Source: Hyphomicrobiales bacterium
Lineage (GTDB): Bacteria; Pseudomonadota; Alphaproteobacteria; Rhizobiales; Xanthobacteraceae
Direction of reading: 5' to 3'
Length of the DNA stretch: 64,000 bases
Assembly (NCBI GenBank): GCA_016713235.1
Contig: JADJPN010000003.1
Location: 186,001 to 250,000 of the forward strand
Shown: positions 8,565-17,380 of the stretch, piece by piece
Position numbering within the stretch: position 1 is the first letter of the stretch
How the letters are laid out: the number at the start of each line of letters is the position of its first letter
Translations under genes and position numbers: made by a program
The notes under the pieces: generated by a model
What the model was told of the DNA's origin: nothing
What the model saw: only the letters and a program-made list of their open reading frames with translations
Database searches by the model: none

Positions 8565-9486
8565 ATGAACGAGCAACCGTATCAGTGGATTAGCGAGTAC
8601 GAGAAATCTCGGTATTTGCGAGAATTGAGTATCGAGCTACTTCAGGAGCGTTATGAATCGCTGCTTTATAATAATTGGACGACGGATATCGAGGGTAACG
8701 TAGTTGCTTTGTCTGATAAGGCGCGCAGAACAATGCTCTTGCGGCGAATTGTCGAGACATTGTGCGAGCAGCTTTGCAAAAAATGCATTGCGTCTACCGA
8801 ATTTAATGAAGGCGCATGTCGTGCCAAAGCGTCGTCGAATTATATAAAACCAAAGCTTAACCCTCGGCTTTTTGACACAGCAGGTTGCTTGCTGAAGTTC
8901 GGCAAGAAAGAACATATTCAACGCACGCTTGAAGAAGGTCGCCTAAAAGTTAGCTTAGCAAGTACTTTTAATGATGGATCTTTGAATGCCGCTCAGAGAG
9001 ATGATGAGCTTCAGCACTGGAGTGTTACTCCAAATAAGAGGCTCCACTTCAGACTATATGGATTGGATTCGAAGAACGAGGAAGTAGAATTACCAGTAAC
9101 CTTCAAAGAGTACTTTGAAGGGCTTCAAGTCGTGGACTTTTATGTTTGGTGTTGTAGTGCAGATTATAACGCGCGCTTGTTTGAATCTTTCAAAGCCGAT
9201 GCGGTTTTGGTGATTCGAGCCGGGAATTTTTCGTGCAAGAATGGCGAAAGCCTTAGAGCATGAAGCTTGTAGCAGAGAGATAAACTCCGGAAACGTTAGC
9301 TATTACGATCCCTACAATGTTACTCGCGAGGAACTCCGGCCCATTCTTAGCAAAAATTTTAAATTTATGTACCAACACGAATATCGCTTCTTTTGGCAAA
9401 AGCTCGGGGGAACTGCTGAGCATCTATTTCCTGTGCTTGGGGCGATTACTGATATCGCTCATGTTCACACAATTGAGTCATCGTAG
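8565..9486 (+). pseudogene. DUF2971-like protein, AT-rich, one frameshift
   Basis: A protein of about 306 residues resembling the DUF2971 family. The middle, with CLLKFGKKEHIQRTLEEG and a following STFNDGS.NAAQRDDE segment, matches the usual DUF2971 opening in which a short list of residues is shown when a sensor 'line' is crossed; the later YVWCCSADYNARLF and YQHEYRFFWQK blocks also fit. The first part reads in frame 3 from ATG 8565; the end reads in frame 1 from about 9229 to the stop at 9486. One extra T in the T5 run at 9227-9231 explains the shift. Base composition and codon use are clearly AT-richer than in flanking genes, so it was probably acquired. DUF2971 genes are frequent in accessory and defence-rich regions; the biochemical role is unknown. 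Confidence 0.6.
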
Positions 9487-9559
9487 CAGCAAAGGGCAAG
9501 TCGCTTTTTTGGAACAAATAAGCTCGTCTCGTTTTGCAAAAGGAGAACAGAGGAGCGTC

Positions 9560-9989
9560 ATGGAACTTCAAGAGCTTCATCGCGGCCGGCTCATCGACCA
9601 CATCCAGCTTGTCGTCCGCGACCTCGAGGCGAGCCGCCGCTTTTACGAAGCAATTTTCAAGGTGCTAGATATTCCGATCAGCCGCACCGAGCACGGTTTA
9701 TCCTGGGCTGACGAATTCGTCGTATCGAGCGCAGACAGTCCGGCAGCCGAAGGCAAAACTACGGGACGCTGTCATGTCGCATTTCAGGTGAAGAATAAGG
9801 CCGCAGTCGACGCTTTTTTATAAAGCGGAATTAGCAAGCGGCGGCAAAGATAAGGGCGCGCCCTGAAATCGGCCGTATCATCCCGGCTACTACACGTCTT
9901 TCGTGCTTGATCCTGACGGTAACAATATCGAAGCGGTCTATCACGGCGAGGCAAACCGTAGCACACCGTCGGTGAAAGTTACTTTCTAG
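9560..9989 (+). pseudogene. VOC/glyoxalase-family gene, decayed (frameshift plus in-frame stop)
   Basis: The remains of a small VOC protein of about 142 residues. The front (LIDHIQLVVRDLEASRRFYEAIF) and the end (RPYHPGYY, FVLDPDGNNIEAVYHGE) are well preserved. The first part stops at 9823 because the T6 run at 9814-9819 has one T too many; the continuing frame then meets a TGA at 9864-9866 where family members have a Gly codon, and runs on to 9989. A frameshift plus a nonsense codon in one short gene looks more like genuine decay than the other breaks in the window. GC content matches the host rather than the AT-rich genes on both sides, so this is probably an old resident gene split off by insertion events. 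Confidence 0.65.
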
Positions 9990-10051
9990 TTGTGCCCTAG
10001 CGACCCTGTCTTTTCGCGCAGAACGGGTGTCTGTAAAGATCAAAAGAGAGG

Positions 10052-10951
10052 CTAGACGTAGAGCTTAGAGATCGCGTGCAAACACGACGCGGAAACGTTT
10101 TTGATAAGGAGGTCATATGTCTCCGGCTGCAAACTAGGAGTCGTCCAAACGATATTGTGACCAGCCGTATTTCTGGCTTTAACGCATGAGTTTATCGCAT
10201 CTTCGATCGGCATCGCAGTTGAGATGCCGGCAAGTACGTTGTCGAATTGATTTTCGCGGGTCGAAATACTCGTAGAGCTAATACCCAATCTCGAAGCAAG
10301 ACTGTGAAGAATGGGATTTAAGGTTTTTCCGTTGTCGTGAACTTTAAGCAGGCTTTCGAAAAGAAGGCATCCTCGAAAAATATGTAAGAAGAAAGGCTCT
10401 CGTGAACCGCTTTGTACAAGGTCTATTTGCTGATTTCTGTATTGCCATTCAGCCGCAAAAGAAATGAACGCAGTTAGTAACGCGCGTTGTTCTTTTGATC
10501 CCGATTGTAAAATTTTCAGAAAAAAACGAGATCGAAGTTCGTCGAGAGTTAGCGAGACCGAACCTGCTCTCGAATTATAGTCTTGAACCAGTTGTTCAAC
10601 GGTCGAGGTAATTTTTGAGATAATTCCACTTGCAAGGACGGGATTCGAATCGTCAGGCAGTAACTGAATAAAACGAAGTGCGGGCGTATTCAGCTTGCCC
10701 CCATGATAGGTCAGATCCGCTTCGACAGCAGCGTCGAAATAAAGGCTGGCCGAGGAATAATCATGAGAACTGAACGCGGCATACCCAAGGACGTAGAACG
10801 GAGTGCCCTTGTGATCCTTTTTATATTCGTTGGGGCTCGCCTTTTTACGCTCTGAAAGGACCTTCAGCGCTTCATCGATTGCTTTAGAGTTTTGAGCGTT
10901 ATCGATGTGTTTGCGGTACTCCTGCCAATGGATTTCAAAATACTGGCTCAT
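10052..10951 (-). CDS. Uncharacterised protein with HEPN-like C-terminus
   Basis: A 299-residue protein that I do not recognise as a named family. Residues 50-80 (YVLGYAAFSSHDYSSASLYF) look like a TPR-type helical pair. The C-terminal half is helical and contains R260-N261-x3-H265 (ARNTAGHN), the R-x4-H active-site signature of HEPN RNases, preceded by a helix with FRGCLLFESLLK that could be the first HEPN helix. ATG 10951 is chosen because a GAGAGG ribosome site lies just before it; the longer frame start has none. It begins 8 bp after the stop of the alpha/beta hydrolase gene on the same strand. Composition is AT-rich against its neighbours, suggesting transfer. A role in RNA cleavage or phage defence is inference only. 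Confidence 0.6.
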   Translation of the reverse strand: MSQYFEIHWQEYRKHIDNAQNSKAIDEALKVLSERKKASPNEYKKDHKGTPFYVLGYAAFSSHDYSSASLYFDAAVEADLTYHGGKLNTPALRFIQLLPDDSNPVLASGIISKITSTVEQLVQDYNSRAGSVSLTLDELRSRFFLKILQSGSKEQRALLTAFISFAAEWQYRNQQIDLVQSGSREPFFLHIFRGCLLFESLLKVHDNGKTLNPILHSLASRLGISSTSISTRENQFDNVLAGISTAMPIEDAINSCVKARNTAGHNIVWTTPSLQPETYDLLIKNVSASCLHAISKLYV

Positions 10952-10959
10952 TTTTCCTC

Positions 10960-11826
10960 TCAACTTCGCCCCAGCCACTCCGCCGCCTCGCGCCATAACG
11001 GCTCGCGCGAGGGTTCGCGGAAGTATCCGAAGTGCCCGATCTTTTTCTGGCCTGCGGATTCGGGCGTGACAGTGATGTGTTCTGGCTTCGTGCCGGTGTA
11101 ACCCGCGAGCAATCCCGCGACTGTCACCGGCGGCGCCCAGTCGTCATCCGACATGCCTACTGCGCGCAGCGCACCTTTGTAGTTCGGAAAGTACTTCCGC
11201 GCGTCCAGCGTCTCGTCGTCATAGAGATAGCGCGGCTTCATGCACCACGAAGACCATTCCTTGAACACGCCTTTCGGCAAGTCTTCGCCCATACCGAGCT
11301 TGCCGGGGACGTAACCGAAGATTGTGTAGGCGAGCGGACCGAGAACGCGGAGTGAAAACCACACGCGATATTTTTCCGGCGCGGGAAAGAGTTTCCAGTA
11401 GCCGATCTGCGAAGCCGCGAAGAGCGCGCGGCTGACTTTATGGTTGTTCGGCAGTTGCCCGAGTGCCTGTCCGCCGAAAGAGTGGCCGACATAGAGCAGC
11501 GGTTTTCCGTTCGCGAGCGTCGAAGCGTGGTCAACCGCAGCCACTAGATCGAGCGCGGCCCAGTCACGCATCCTTGCCTTGAAACCGCGCAAGCCGCCTT
11601 TCGGCTTCGACCCGCTGATGCCGCGATAATCGAACGTAATGACCTTGAAGCCTTGTTCGGCGAGATAGCGCGCGAACTTGGAGTAGTAGCCGCGCGGCAC
11701 GGCGGTGGCGGATGCGATCAGCACAACCGCACGAAACTGCGATGCAGGCTCGAAGATCGTCGCAGCGAGCGGATAACCGTCGGTGGCAGCGAATTCGGCG
11801 CGATTCTCAAGGGTTGGCGTTGTCAT
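10960..11826 (-). CDS. Alpha/beta hydrolase family protein
   Basis: A 288-residue serine hydrolase. The nucleophile elbow is G-H-S116-F-G, the oxyanion region follows the first strand (VVLIASATAVPRGYY), and the His of the triad is probably in GHFGYF near the C-terminus. Residues 60-75 (FKVITFDYRGISGS) are typical of the YheT/lysophospholipase-like group. No signal peptide is seen. ATG 11826 gives the natural N-terminus; the frame extends upstream without support. Substrate unknown. Its 3' end abuts the AT-rich HEPN-like gene, which probably inserted downstream and is now read from the same promoter. It is divergent from the DAHP synthase gene. Confidence 0.8.
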   Translation of the reverse strand: MTTPTLENRAEFAATDGYPLAATIFEPASQFRAVVLIASATAVPRGYYSKFARYLAEQGFKVITFDYRGISGSKPKGGLRGFKARMRDWAALDLVAAVDHASTLANGKPLLYVGHSFGGQALGQLPNNHKVSRALFAASQIGYWKLFPAPEKYRVWFSLRVLGPLAYTIFGYVPGKLGMGEDLPKGVFKEWSSWCMKPRYLYDDETLDARKYFPNYKGALRAVGMSDDDWAPPVTVAGLLAGYTGTKPEHITVTPESAGQKKIGHFGYFREPSREPLWREAAEWLGRS

Positions 11827-11944
11827 TCCGGCGTCCTTGACGCGGCATTCTCCACGCGAATACCACCTCTTCAAGCGCGTCGGTTGCGACGCTACGGGCC
11901 GCTACGTAAATGTGACTGACCGCAAGGCGGGGCAGATGGCAAAA

Positions 11945-12000
11945 CTGGCATCGTGCGGCGACCCCCGCTATAACCCCCGGCCTTAAGCGGGTTCGCCCGC
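11945..12000 (+). promoter_or_regulatory. Candidate promoter and leader hairpin of the DAHP synthase gene
   Basis: CTGGCA (11945-11950) and TATAAC (11969-11974), 18 bp apart, fit a housekeeping promoter loosely. A hairpin GCGGG-TTCG-CCCGC (11987-12000) lies just before the GGAG ribosome site at 12004-12007 and could influence translation. No leader peptide rich in aromatic residues was seen. Confidence 0.3.
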
Positions 12001-12016
12001 AAGTGGAGTGCGCGTT

Positions 12017-13402
12017 ATGAAAGAGCGTTGGAGCCCGGATTCCTGGCGTAAAAAGCCGGTGGTTCAGGTCCCGGATTACCCGGACCAGAAAGCCCTCGAA
12101 CAGGTTGAGAAGCAGCTGGCTTCGTTTCCGCCGCTCGTTTTTGCAGGCGAGGCGCGGGCGCTGAAGCGCGCGCTTGGCTCCGTGGCATCCGGAGACGCTT
12201 TTTTGCTCCAAGGCGGTGATTGCGCCGAGAGCTTCGCCGAGCATCGCGCGGATAATATCCGCGACTTCTTCCGCGTCTTCTTGCAGATGTCGGTGGTGCT
12301 GACGTTCGCCGCCGCTTCGCCGATTGTAAAGGTCGGCCGCGTCGCCGGTCAGTTCGCAAAGCCGCGTTCTTCTCCGATGGAGAAGCAGGGCGGCAAGGAA
12401 CTGCCGAGCTATCGTGGCGACATCGTCAACGGCCCCGAGTTCACGGAAGAAGCACGTATCCCCGATCCGAAGCGCCAGCTGGAGGCGTATCGTCAATCGG
12501 CGGCGACGCTTAATCTCCTGCGCGCGTTCTCGACCGGTGGCTACGCGAATATCTCGAATGCGCATCAATGGATGCTGGGCTTCGTCAAGGACTCGCCGCA
12601 GTCGGATCGCTATGAGGCACTCGCATCGCGCCTCACCGAGACGCTCGAGTTCATGCGCGCCTGCGGCATCGATCCGGAAGTCCACCCGGAAATGCGCACG
12701 ACCGATTTCTACACGTCGCACGAAGCGCTGCTGCTCGGTTACGAGCAGGCGATGACGCGCGTCGATTCCACCTCTGGCGATTGGTACGACACGTCGGGCC
12801 ACATGGTCTGGATCGGCGATCGCACGCGCCAGCCGGATCACGCGCATGTCGAGTTCTGCCGCGGCATCAAAAATCCGATCGGAATCAAGGCCGGCCCATC
12901 GACCACGCCGGAAGGCTTACTGAAGCTTCTTGAAATTCTCGATCCGGACCACGAAGCCGGCCGCATCACGTTGATCGCGCGCTTCGGCGCCGGCAAGGTG
13001 AACGAGCATCTGCCGCGTCTCGTCCGCGCGGTGAAGCAGGACGGCCGCAAGGTGGTCTGGTCCTGCGATCCGATGCACGGCAACACGGTGAGCGCCGGCG
13101 GATACAAGACGCGTCCGTTCGAGCTGATCTTGCAGGAAGTGCGCGAGTTCTTCTCCGTGCATGCGGCCGAAGGCACGCATGCCGGCGGCATCCATCTTGA
13201 GATGACCGGCCAGAACGTCACCGAATGCACCGGCGGCGCGCGCGCGATCTCCGACACCGATCTTAAGGATCGCTATCACACGCATTGCGACCCGCGCCTC
13301 AACGCGGAGCAGGCGATCGAGATGGCTTTCCTGGTAGCCGACTTGCTCAAGCGCGAACGCGTCGAGCGCGCCCGGCCGATCTCAGCGGTCGCGGGCTTCT
13401 AA
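12017..13402 (+). CDS. Class II 3-deoxy-7-phosphoheptulonate (DAHP) synthase
   Basis: A 461-residue class II (plant/mycobacterial type) DAHP synthase, which condenses phosphoenolpyruvate and erythrose-4-phosphate in the first step of the shikimate pathway. The N-terminus ERWSPDSWRKKP is characteristic. The metal-binding Cys is C69 in GGDCAESF, and the substrate loops with KVGRVAGQFAKPRSS, GPSTTPEG, ARFGAGK and WSCDPMHGNT are intact, as is the metal-ligand region HLEMTGQNVTEC. Starts at GTG 12008 or ATG 12017 are possible; ATG 12017 fits homologues and lies 10 bp after a GGAG site. The gene is monocistronic, closed by a strong terminator. No ACT-type regulatory domain is attached. Confidence 0.95.
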   Translation: MKERWSPDSWRKKPVVQVPDYPDQKALEQVEKQLASFPPLVFAGEARALKRALGSVASGDAFLLQGGDCAESFAEHRADNIRDFFRVFLQMSVVLTFAAASPIVKVGRVAGQFAKPRSSPMEKQGGKELPSYRGDIVNGPEFTEEARIPDPKRQLEAYRQSAATLNLLRAFSTGGYANISNAHQWMLGFVKDSPQSDRYEALASRLTETLEFMRACGIDPEVHPEMRTTDFYTSHEALLLGYEQAMTRVDSTSGDWYDTSGHMVWIGDRTRQPDHAHVEFCRGIKNPIGIKAGPSTTPEGLLKLLEILDPDHEAGRITLIARFGAGKVNEHLPRLVRAVKQDGRKVVWSCDPMHGNTVSAGGYKTRPFELILQEVREFFSVHAAEGTHAGGIHLEMTGQNVTECTGGARAISDTDLKDRYHTHCDPRLNAEQAIEMAFLVADLLKRERVERARPISAVAGF

Positions 13403-13406
13403 AATA

Positions 13407-13436
13407 AAAAATGGCCGGGCTTGCCCGGCCATTTTC
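13407..13436. terminator. Bidirectional rho-independent terminator
   Basis: AAAATGGCCGGGC and GCCCGGCCATTTT form a long perfect stem with T-run on one side and A-run on the other, so it can end both the DAHP synthase transcript and the convergent membrane-protein transcript. Confidence 0.92.
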
Positions 13437-13451
13437 ATATTTGGATCGAAT

Positions 13452-13997
13452 TCAATCCGGTCTCGGTCTGAACGCCAGCGCGTAGCCGATCAGGCCTGCG
13501 ATTGCGGCCTGCCACACGACAAAGAGCGGCGCGGTGCCGTGAACCGGTCCGCCGCTGTCGATGTAATAGAGCAGCGTACCTGCGACCGCTCCGATCACGA
13601 CCGCAAGCACGACATTGTTGGGTTTGCGGAAATCCTCGCTCGAAATCCAGAGTGCAACCGAGGTGAGCGCCGCGCCGACCGCGCCGCTGATGATGCCGGT
13701 CCAGACCAGCGAGATCTTGTTCTTGTCGTCATAGAGGTTGAGCGCGATCGAATAGGCCGCCCACCAGGCGATGACGACGCCGACGAACACGATCAGCATC
13801 GGAATCGGGTGCCGCGCTTCCCACGAATAGATACCGAGCGCGATCACGATGCCGAAGAAAAGCGCGGGCAGCATGGGTGCGCCGAACAGCTCGAAGCCGG
13901 GCCAGCTCACATAAGCCGACAAGAGCCCCGAGATCACGCCGCAGACGGCAAGGATAATGCCGGCCTCTTTCTGCGTCTGATATTTGCGCTTCGCCAT
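13452..13997 (-). CDS. Six-helix inner-membrane protein, function unknown
   Basis: A 181-residue hydrophobic protein with about six predicted membrane segments (for example residues 13-30, 40-58, 65-85, 98-118, 127-147 and 155-175). A basic N-terminus (MAKRKYQTQK) suggests that the start faces the cytoplasm. A GGAGG ribosome site lies close to ATG 13997. There are no motifs I can link to a transport or enzyme family, and the neighbours (DAHP synthase, convergent; nadE, divergent) give no functional hint. It is intact and has the codon use of the surrounding chromosome. Confidence 0.75.
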   Translation of the reverse strand: MAKRKYQTQKEAGIILAVCGVISGLLSAYVSWPGFELFGAPMLPALFFGIVIALGIYSWEARHPIPMLIVFVGVVIAWWAAYSIALNLYDDKNKISLVWTGIISGAVGAALTSVALWISSEDFRKPNNVVLAVVIGAVAGTLLYYIDSGGPVHGTAPLFVVWQAAIAGLIGYALAFRPRPD

Positions 13998-14095
13998 TGC
14001 CGCACGCCTCCTGATTTCCGGGCATATACTAGCGCAATAGCGCCATGACGGAAGCCAGCATTGCCGCTTGTCCCGCGCGGCGCTAGACCCGTGAC

Positions 14096-15835
14096 ATGAG
14101 TGTGAAAGACCGTCTGGTTCTTGCTATTGCGCAGTTAAATCCCGCCGTCGGCGACATCGCCGGGAATGCGGAGAAGGCGCGTGCCGCGCGTGCGATCGCG
14201 GCCAGGGGCGGCGCCGATCTTCTGGTGCTTTCCGAACTTTTCATCGCGGGCTATCCGCCGGAAGATTTGGTGCTGAAGCCGGCCTTTCAGGCGGCTTGCC
14301 GCTCAGCGGTCGAAGCGCTCGCACGCGAAACCGCGGACGGCGGACCCGCGGTGCTGATCGGCACGCCTTGGGTCGAGGGCGGAAAACTCTATAACGCGGT
14401 GTGCTTGCTCGACGGCGGGAAAATTACCGCCGTGCGCTTCAAGGTAGATCTGCCGAACTACGGCGTGTTCGACGAGAAGCGCGTGTTCGCTCCCGGTCCG
14501 CTACCGGGGCCGATGGATTTTCGCGGCATCCGCGTCGGCGCGCCGGTGTGCGAAGACGTCTGGACCGCGGATGTGGTTGAGTGTCTGACGGAGACCGGTG
14601 CGGAAATTCTGATCGTGCCGAACGGCTCGCCCTATGACCGCACCAAGCAGGATGTTCGCCTTTCGCAGGCCGTCGCCCGCGTCACCGAAAGCGGGTTGCC
14701 GTTCATCTATGTCAATCAAGTTTGCGGGCAGGACGAACTTGTGTTCGACGGCACTTCGTTTGCGCTCCATGCCGACTGCTCGCTCGCCTTCCAGCTTCCA
14801 TCGTTTCAGGAAAGCGTGGTGCTCACGACCTGGCAACGCAAAGACGGCACCTGGCGCTGCGAGAACGGTCTCGTGGTTCCGGACATCGAAGGCGATGCCG
14901 CGGATTATGCTGCCTGCGTGCTCGGCCTTCGCGATTACGTGAACAAGAACGGCTTCAAGGGCGTGGTACTCGGTCTTTCCGGCGGTATCGACTCCGCGCT
15001 GTGCGCGGCAATGGCGGTCGATGCGCTGGGCGCGGATCGCGTTCACTGCGTGATGCTGCCCTATCGCTATACGTCGGAAGATTCGCTCAAAGACGCGAAA
15101 GAATGTGCGGCAGCGCTCGGCGTCCGTTACGACATCGTTCCGATCGCGGAAGCGGTCGAGGGTTTGGAGAAATCGCTCGCCGGCATGTTCAAGGGCACCA
15201 ATCACGACATTACGGAAGAAAATTTGCAGTCACGCGCGCGCGGCACCATCCTGATGTCGATCTCGAACAAGTTCGGCCCGATGGTGGTAACGACCGGCAA
15301 CAAGTCGGAAATGTCGGTCGGCTACGCGACGCTCTATGGCGACATGAATGGCGGCTACAACCCGATCAAGGATCTCTACAAGACCGAGGTGTTCCGGCTT
15401 TCCGAGCTCCGCAATCGCTGGAAGCCGAAGGATGCGATGGGTCCGGACGGCATCGTGATCCCGCCGAACATCATCGCGAAGCCGCCGTCGGCGGAGCTGC
15501 GCGAAAACCAGAAGGATCAGGATTCGCTGCCGCCTTATGACATTCTCGACGGAATTCTTGAGCGCTTGGTCAAGAAGGAGGACTCTGTCGCGCAGATCGT
15601 CGAGGCCGGGTACGAAAAGGAGACGGTGCTCAAAGTCGCGCGTCTGCTCGACATCGCAGAGTACAAGCGCCGACAAGCGGCGCCGGGTGTAAAAGTTACG
15701 CTCAAAAACTTCGGCCGCGACCGCCGCTATCCGATCACCAATCGCTTCCGCGATCCGGGCACGAAACCGGCAGAGCCGGATCAGTCATTGTCGAAGGGTG
15801 CCGTCGCTGCAAGAACGGAAGTTATCGACTTCTAG
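14096..15835 (+). CDS. nadE: Glutamine-dependent NAD+ synthase
   Basis: A 579-residue two-domain NadE that makes NAD+ from nicotinate adenine dinucleotide, ATP and glutamine. The N-terminal nitrilase-like amidase shows the catalytic triad E47, K116 and C152 (GAPVCEDVW). The C-terminal synthetase has the ATP pyrophosphatase P-loop SGGIDS at residues 295-300, and the NAD-synthetase motif TGNKSE with GDMNGGYNPIKDLYKT. Length fits the glutamine-dependent form, so ammonia is channelled internally. It starts at ATG 14096 and appears to be transcribed alone; a GC hairpin follows the stop codon. Confidence 0.96.
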   Translation: MSVKDRLVLAIAQLNPAVGDIAGNAEKARAARAIAARGGADLLVLSELFIAGYPPEDLVLKPAFQAACRSAVEALARETADGGPAVLIGTPWVEGGKLYNAVCLLDGGKITAVRFKVDLPNYGVFDEKRVFAPGPLPGPMDFRGIRVGAPVCEDVWTADVVECLTETGAEILIVPNGSPYDRTKQDVRLSQAVARVTESGLPFIYVNQVCGQDELVFDGTSFALHADCSLAFQLPSFQESVVLTTWQRKDGTWRCENGLVVPDIEGDAADYAACVLGLRDYVNKNGFKGVVLGLSGGIDSALCAAMAVDALGADRVHCVMLPYRYTSEDSLKDAKECAAALGVRYDIVPIAEAVEGLEKSLAGMFKGTNHDITEENLQSRARGTILMSISNKFGPMVVTTGNKSEMSVGYATLYGDMNGGYNPIKDLYKTEVFRLSELRNRWKPKDAMGPDGIVIPPNIIAKPPSAELRENQKDQDSLPPYDILDGILERLVKKEDSVAQIVEAGYEKETVLKVARLLDIAEYKRRQAAPGVKVTLKNFGRDRRYPITNRFRDPGTKPAEPDQSLSKGAVAARTEVIDF

Positions 15836-15872
15836 CGCGTGGCCCCGAAAAGTGGGGGCCGGTTTATTGCAG
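15836..15872. repeat. GC hairpin resembling a rhizobial intergenic palindrome
   Basis: GGCCCC (15841-15846) pairs with GGGGCC (15855-15860) around GAAAAGTG, followed by GGTTTATT. The core CCCGAAAAGTGGG..CCGGTTT recalls the short palindromic intergenic repeats common in Rhizobiales genomes. It could also serve as the nadE terminator. Only one copy was noticed in this window. Confidence 0.45.
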
Positions 15873-16033
15873 GTACGGCCTTAGCGCTAATATATACCGC
15901 ATAGGTTAGGTGGTTCACATGAATCCACTTATTAGAGTAGGTGTTGGGCTGCAATCACAGCTAGCTTTTTGTGGCTTTTCAGGCTCTTGCTGGCTTAGAG
16001 CTTCGGCCCCCACGCGATTCCGAAAGCGAGAGT

Positions 16034-17380
16034 ATGTCCGGCGTAGTTGTCCGTTTTGCCCCGTCTCCGACCGGTCTGATCCACATCGGCAATGCGCGCA
16101 CCGCCTTGCTGAATGCGCTGTACGCCCGCCAGTCGGGGGGCACGTTCATCCTGCGGCTCGACGACACCGACCGGGCCCGATCCGAAGAGCGCTTCGCGGA
16201 AGCGATCAAGCAGGATCTCGCCTGGCTCGGTATTCCGCCGGACAAGATCGAAACCCAGTCCTCGCGCTTGGGCCGCTACGAAGCGGCGCTTGAGAAGCTG
16301 CGCGGGATGGACCGCGTCTACGCTTGTTACGAGACGGAAGAAGAGTTGGAGCGCAAGCGCCGCCGCCAGCTCGGCCGTGGCTTGCCGCCGGTTTACGACC
16401 GCGCCGCGCTCAATATGAGCGAGGAAGACCGCGCAAAGTATGAGAGCGAAGGACGCAAGCCATATTGGCGTTTCAAGCTCGATCATCGCGTCGTGAAGTG
16501 GAACGATACGGTGCGCGGCGAAATCGCGATCGACACCGCCTCGCTTTCCGATCCGGTGGTTTGTCGTGCCAATGGCACCTGGCTCTATTCGCTCGCTTCC
16601 GTGGTCGATGACATCGACATGCAGGTCACGCACGTCATTCGCGGCGAAGACCATATCACGAATACCGCGGCGCAGATCGACATGTTTGCGGCACTCGGGG
16701 CAAACGCGCCTACATTCGCGCACCATAACTTGCTGACGCTGCCGGGCGGCGAGGGGCTATCCAAACGTTTCGGCTCGCTCTCGATCCAGTCGCTGCGCGA
16801 AGCGGGACATGAGGCGCTCGCAGTTGCCGCTGTTGCGGTGCTCACCGGAACGTCGCTTGCGGTGGAGGCGGTTGAAAACCTCGCGGTGCTCGCGGAGAAA
16901 ATCGACTTCAAGAAAATTTCGCACGGCCCCGCGCGGTTCGATCCTGCCGATCTCGATGCGCTGACCGCGAAAACATTGCACGCCGCCTCTTACGCATCTG
17001 TCGCGGAGAGGCTGAAAGCGCTCGATGTTGGTGGCGGCGAGAAATTCTGGCTGGCGGTGCGTGGAAATCTAGCGCGGCTCTCGGATGCAAAGGAGTGGTG
17101 GGAAGTGGTTTCCTCGCCGCTCGCGTCGAAAACGGAAGCTAGCGACCGCGACTTCTGCAAGCTTGCGGAAACCCTGCTACCCGCCGAGCCGTGGAGCGAA
17201 AAGGTCTGGGACGAGTGGCTTGCGGCGATCAAGCCGGCCGCCAACCGAAAAGGGCGGGAGCTGTTTCATCCGCTGCGGATCGCGCTTACCGCACGCGAGA
17301 ACGGCCCCGAGCTGCGTGCGCTTCTTCCCTTGATCGGGCGCAGGCGTACTAGCGCTCGCTTAAAAGGCGAGACGGCTTAG
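16034..17380 (+). CDS. gltX: Glutamate--tRNA ligase
   Basis: A 448-residue class I glutamyl-tRNA synthetase. The HIGH signature is HIGN (17-20, after RFAPSPTG), and the KMSKS-type loop is GLSKR (241-245) with Lys and Ser in place. The WxxxxxD/GEDH region (VIRGEDHITNTA) is intact. ATG 16034 is chosen because the motif RFAPSPTG then falls at residues 7-14, as in the family. Many Alphaproteobacteria carry two gltX genes, one for tRNA-Glu and one for mischarging tRNA-Gln; which this one is cannot be decided here. Its TAG stop overlaps the TAA stop of the convergent DUF2865 gene (shared bases 17378-17379). Confidence 0.93.
   Translation: MSGVVVRFAPSPTGLIHIGNARTALLNALYARQSGGTFILRLDDTDRARSEERFAEAIKQDLAWLGIPPDKIETQSSRLGRYEAALEKLRGMDRVYACYETEEELERKRRRQLGRGLPPVYDRAALNMSEEDRAKYESEGRKPYWRFKLDHRVVKWNDTVRGEIAIDTASLSDPVVCRANGTWLYSLASVVDDIDMQVTHVIRGEDHITNTAAQIDMFAALGANAPTFAHHNLLTLPGGEGLSKRFGSLSIQSLREAGHEALAVAAVAVLTGTSLAVEAVENLAVLAEKIDFKKISHGPARFDPADLDALTAKTLHAASYASVAERLKALDVGGGEKFWLAVRGNLARLSDAKEWWEVVSSPLASKTEASDRDFCKLAETLLPAEPWSEKVWDEWLAAIKPAANRKGRELFHPLRIALTARENGPELRALLPLIGRRRTSARLKGETA

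Noticed and set aside
8565..10951. Prophage or integrative element
   Set aside because: No integrase, transposase, terminal repeats or attachment duplication was found; only compositional evidence exists.
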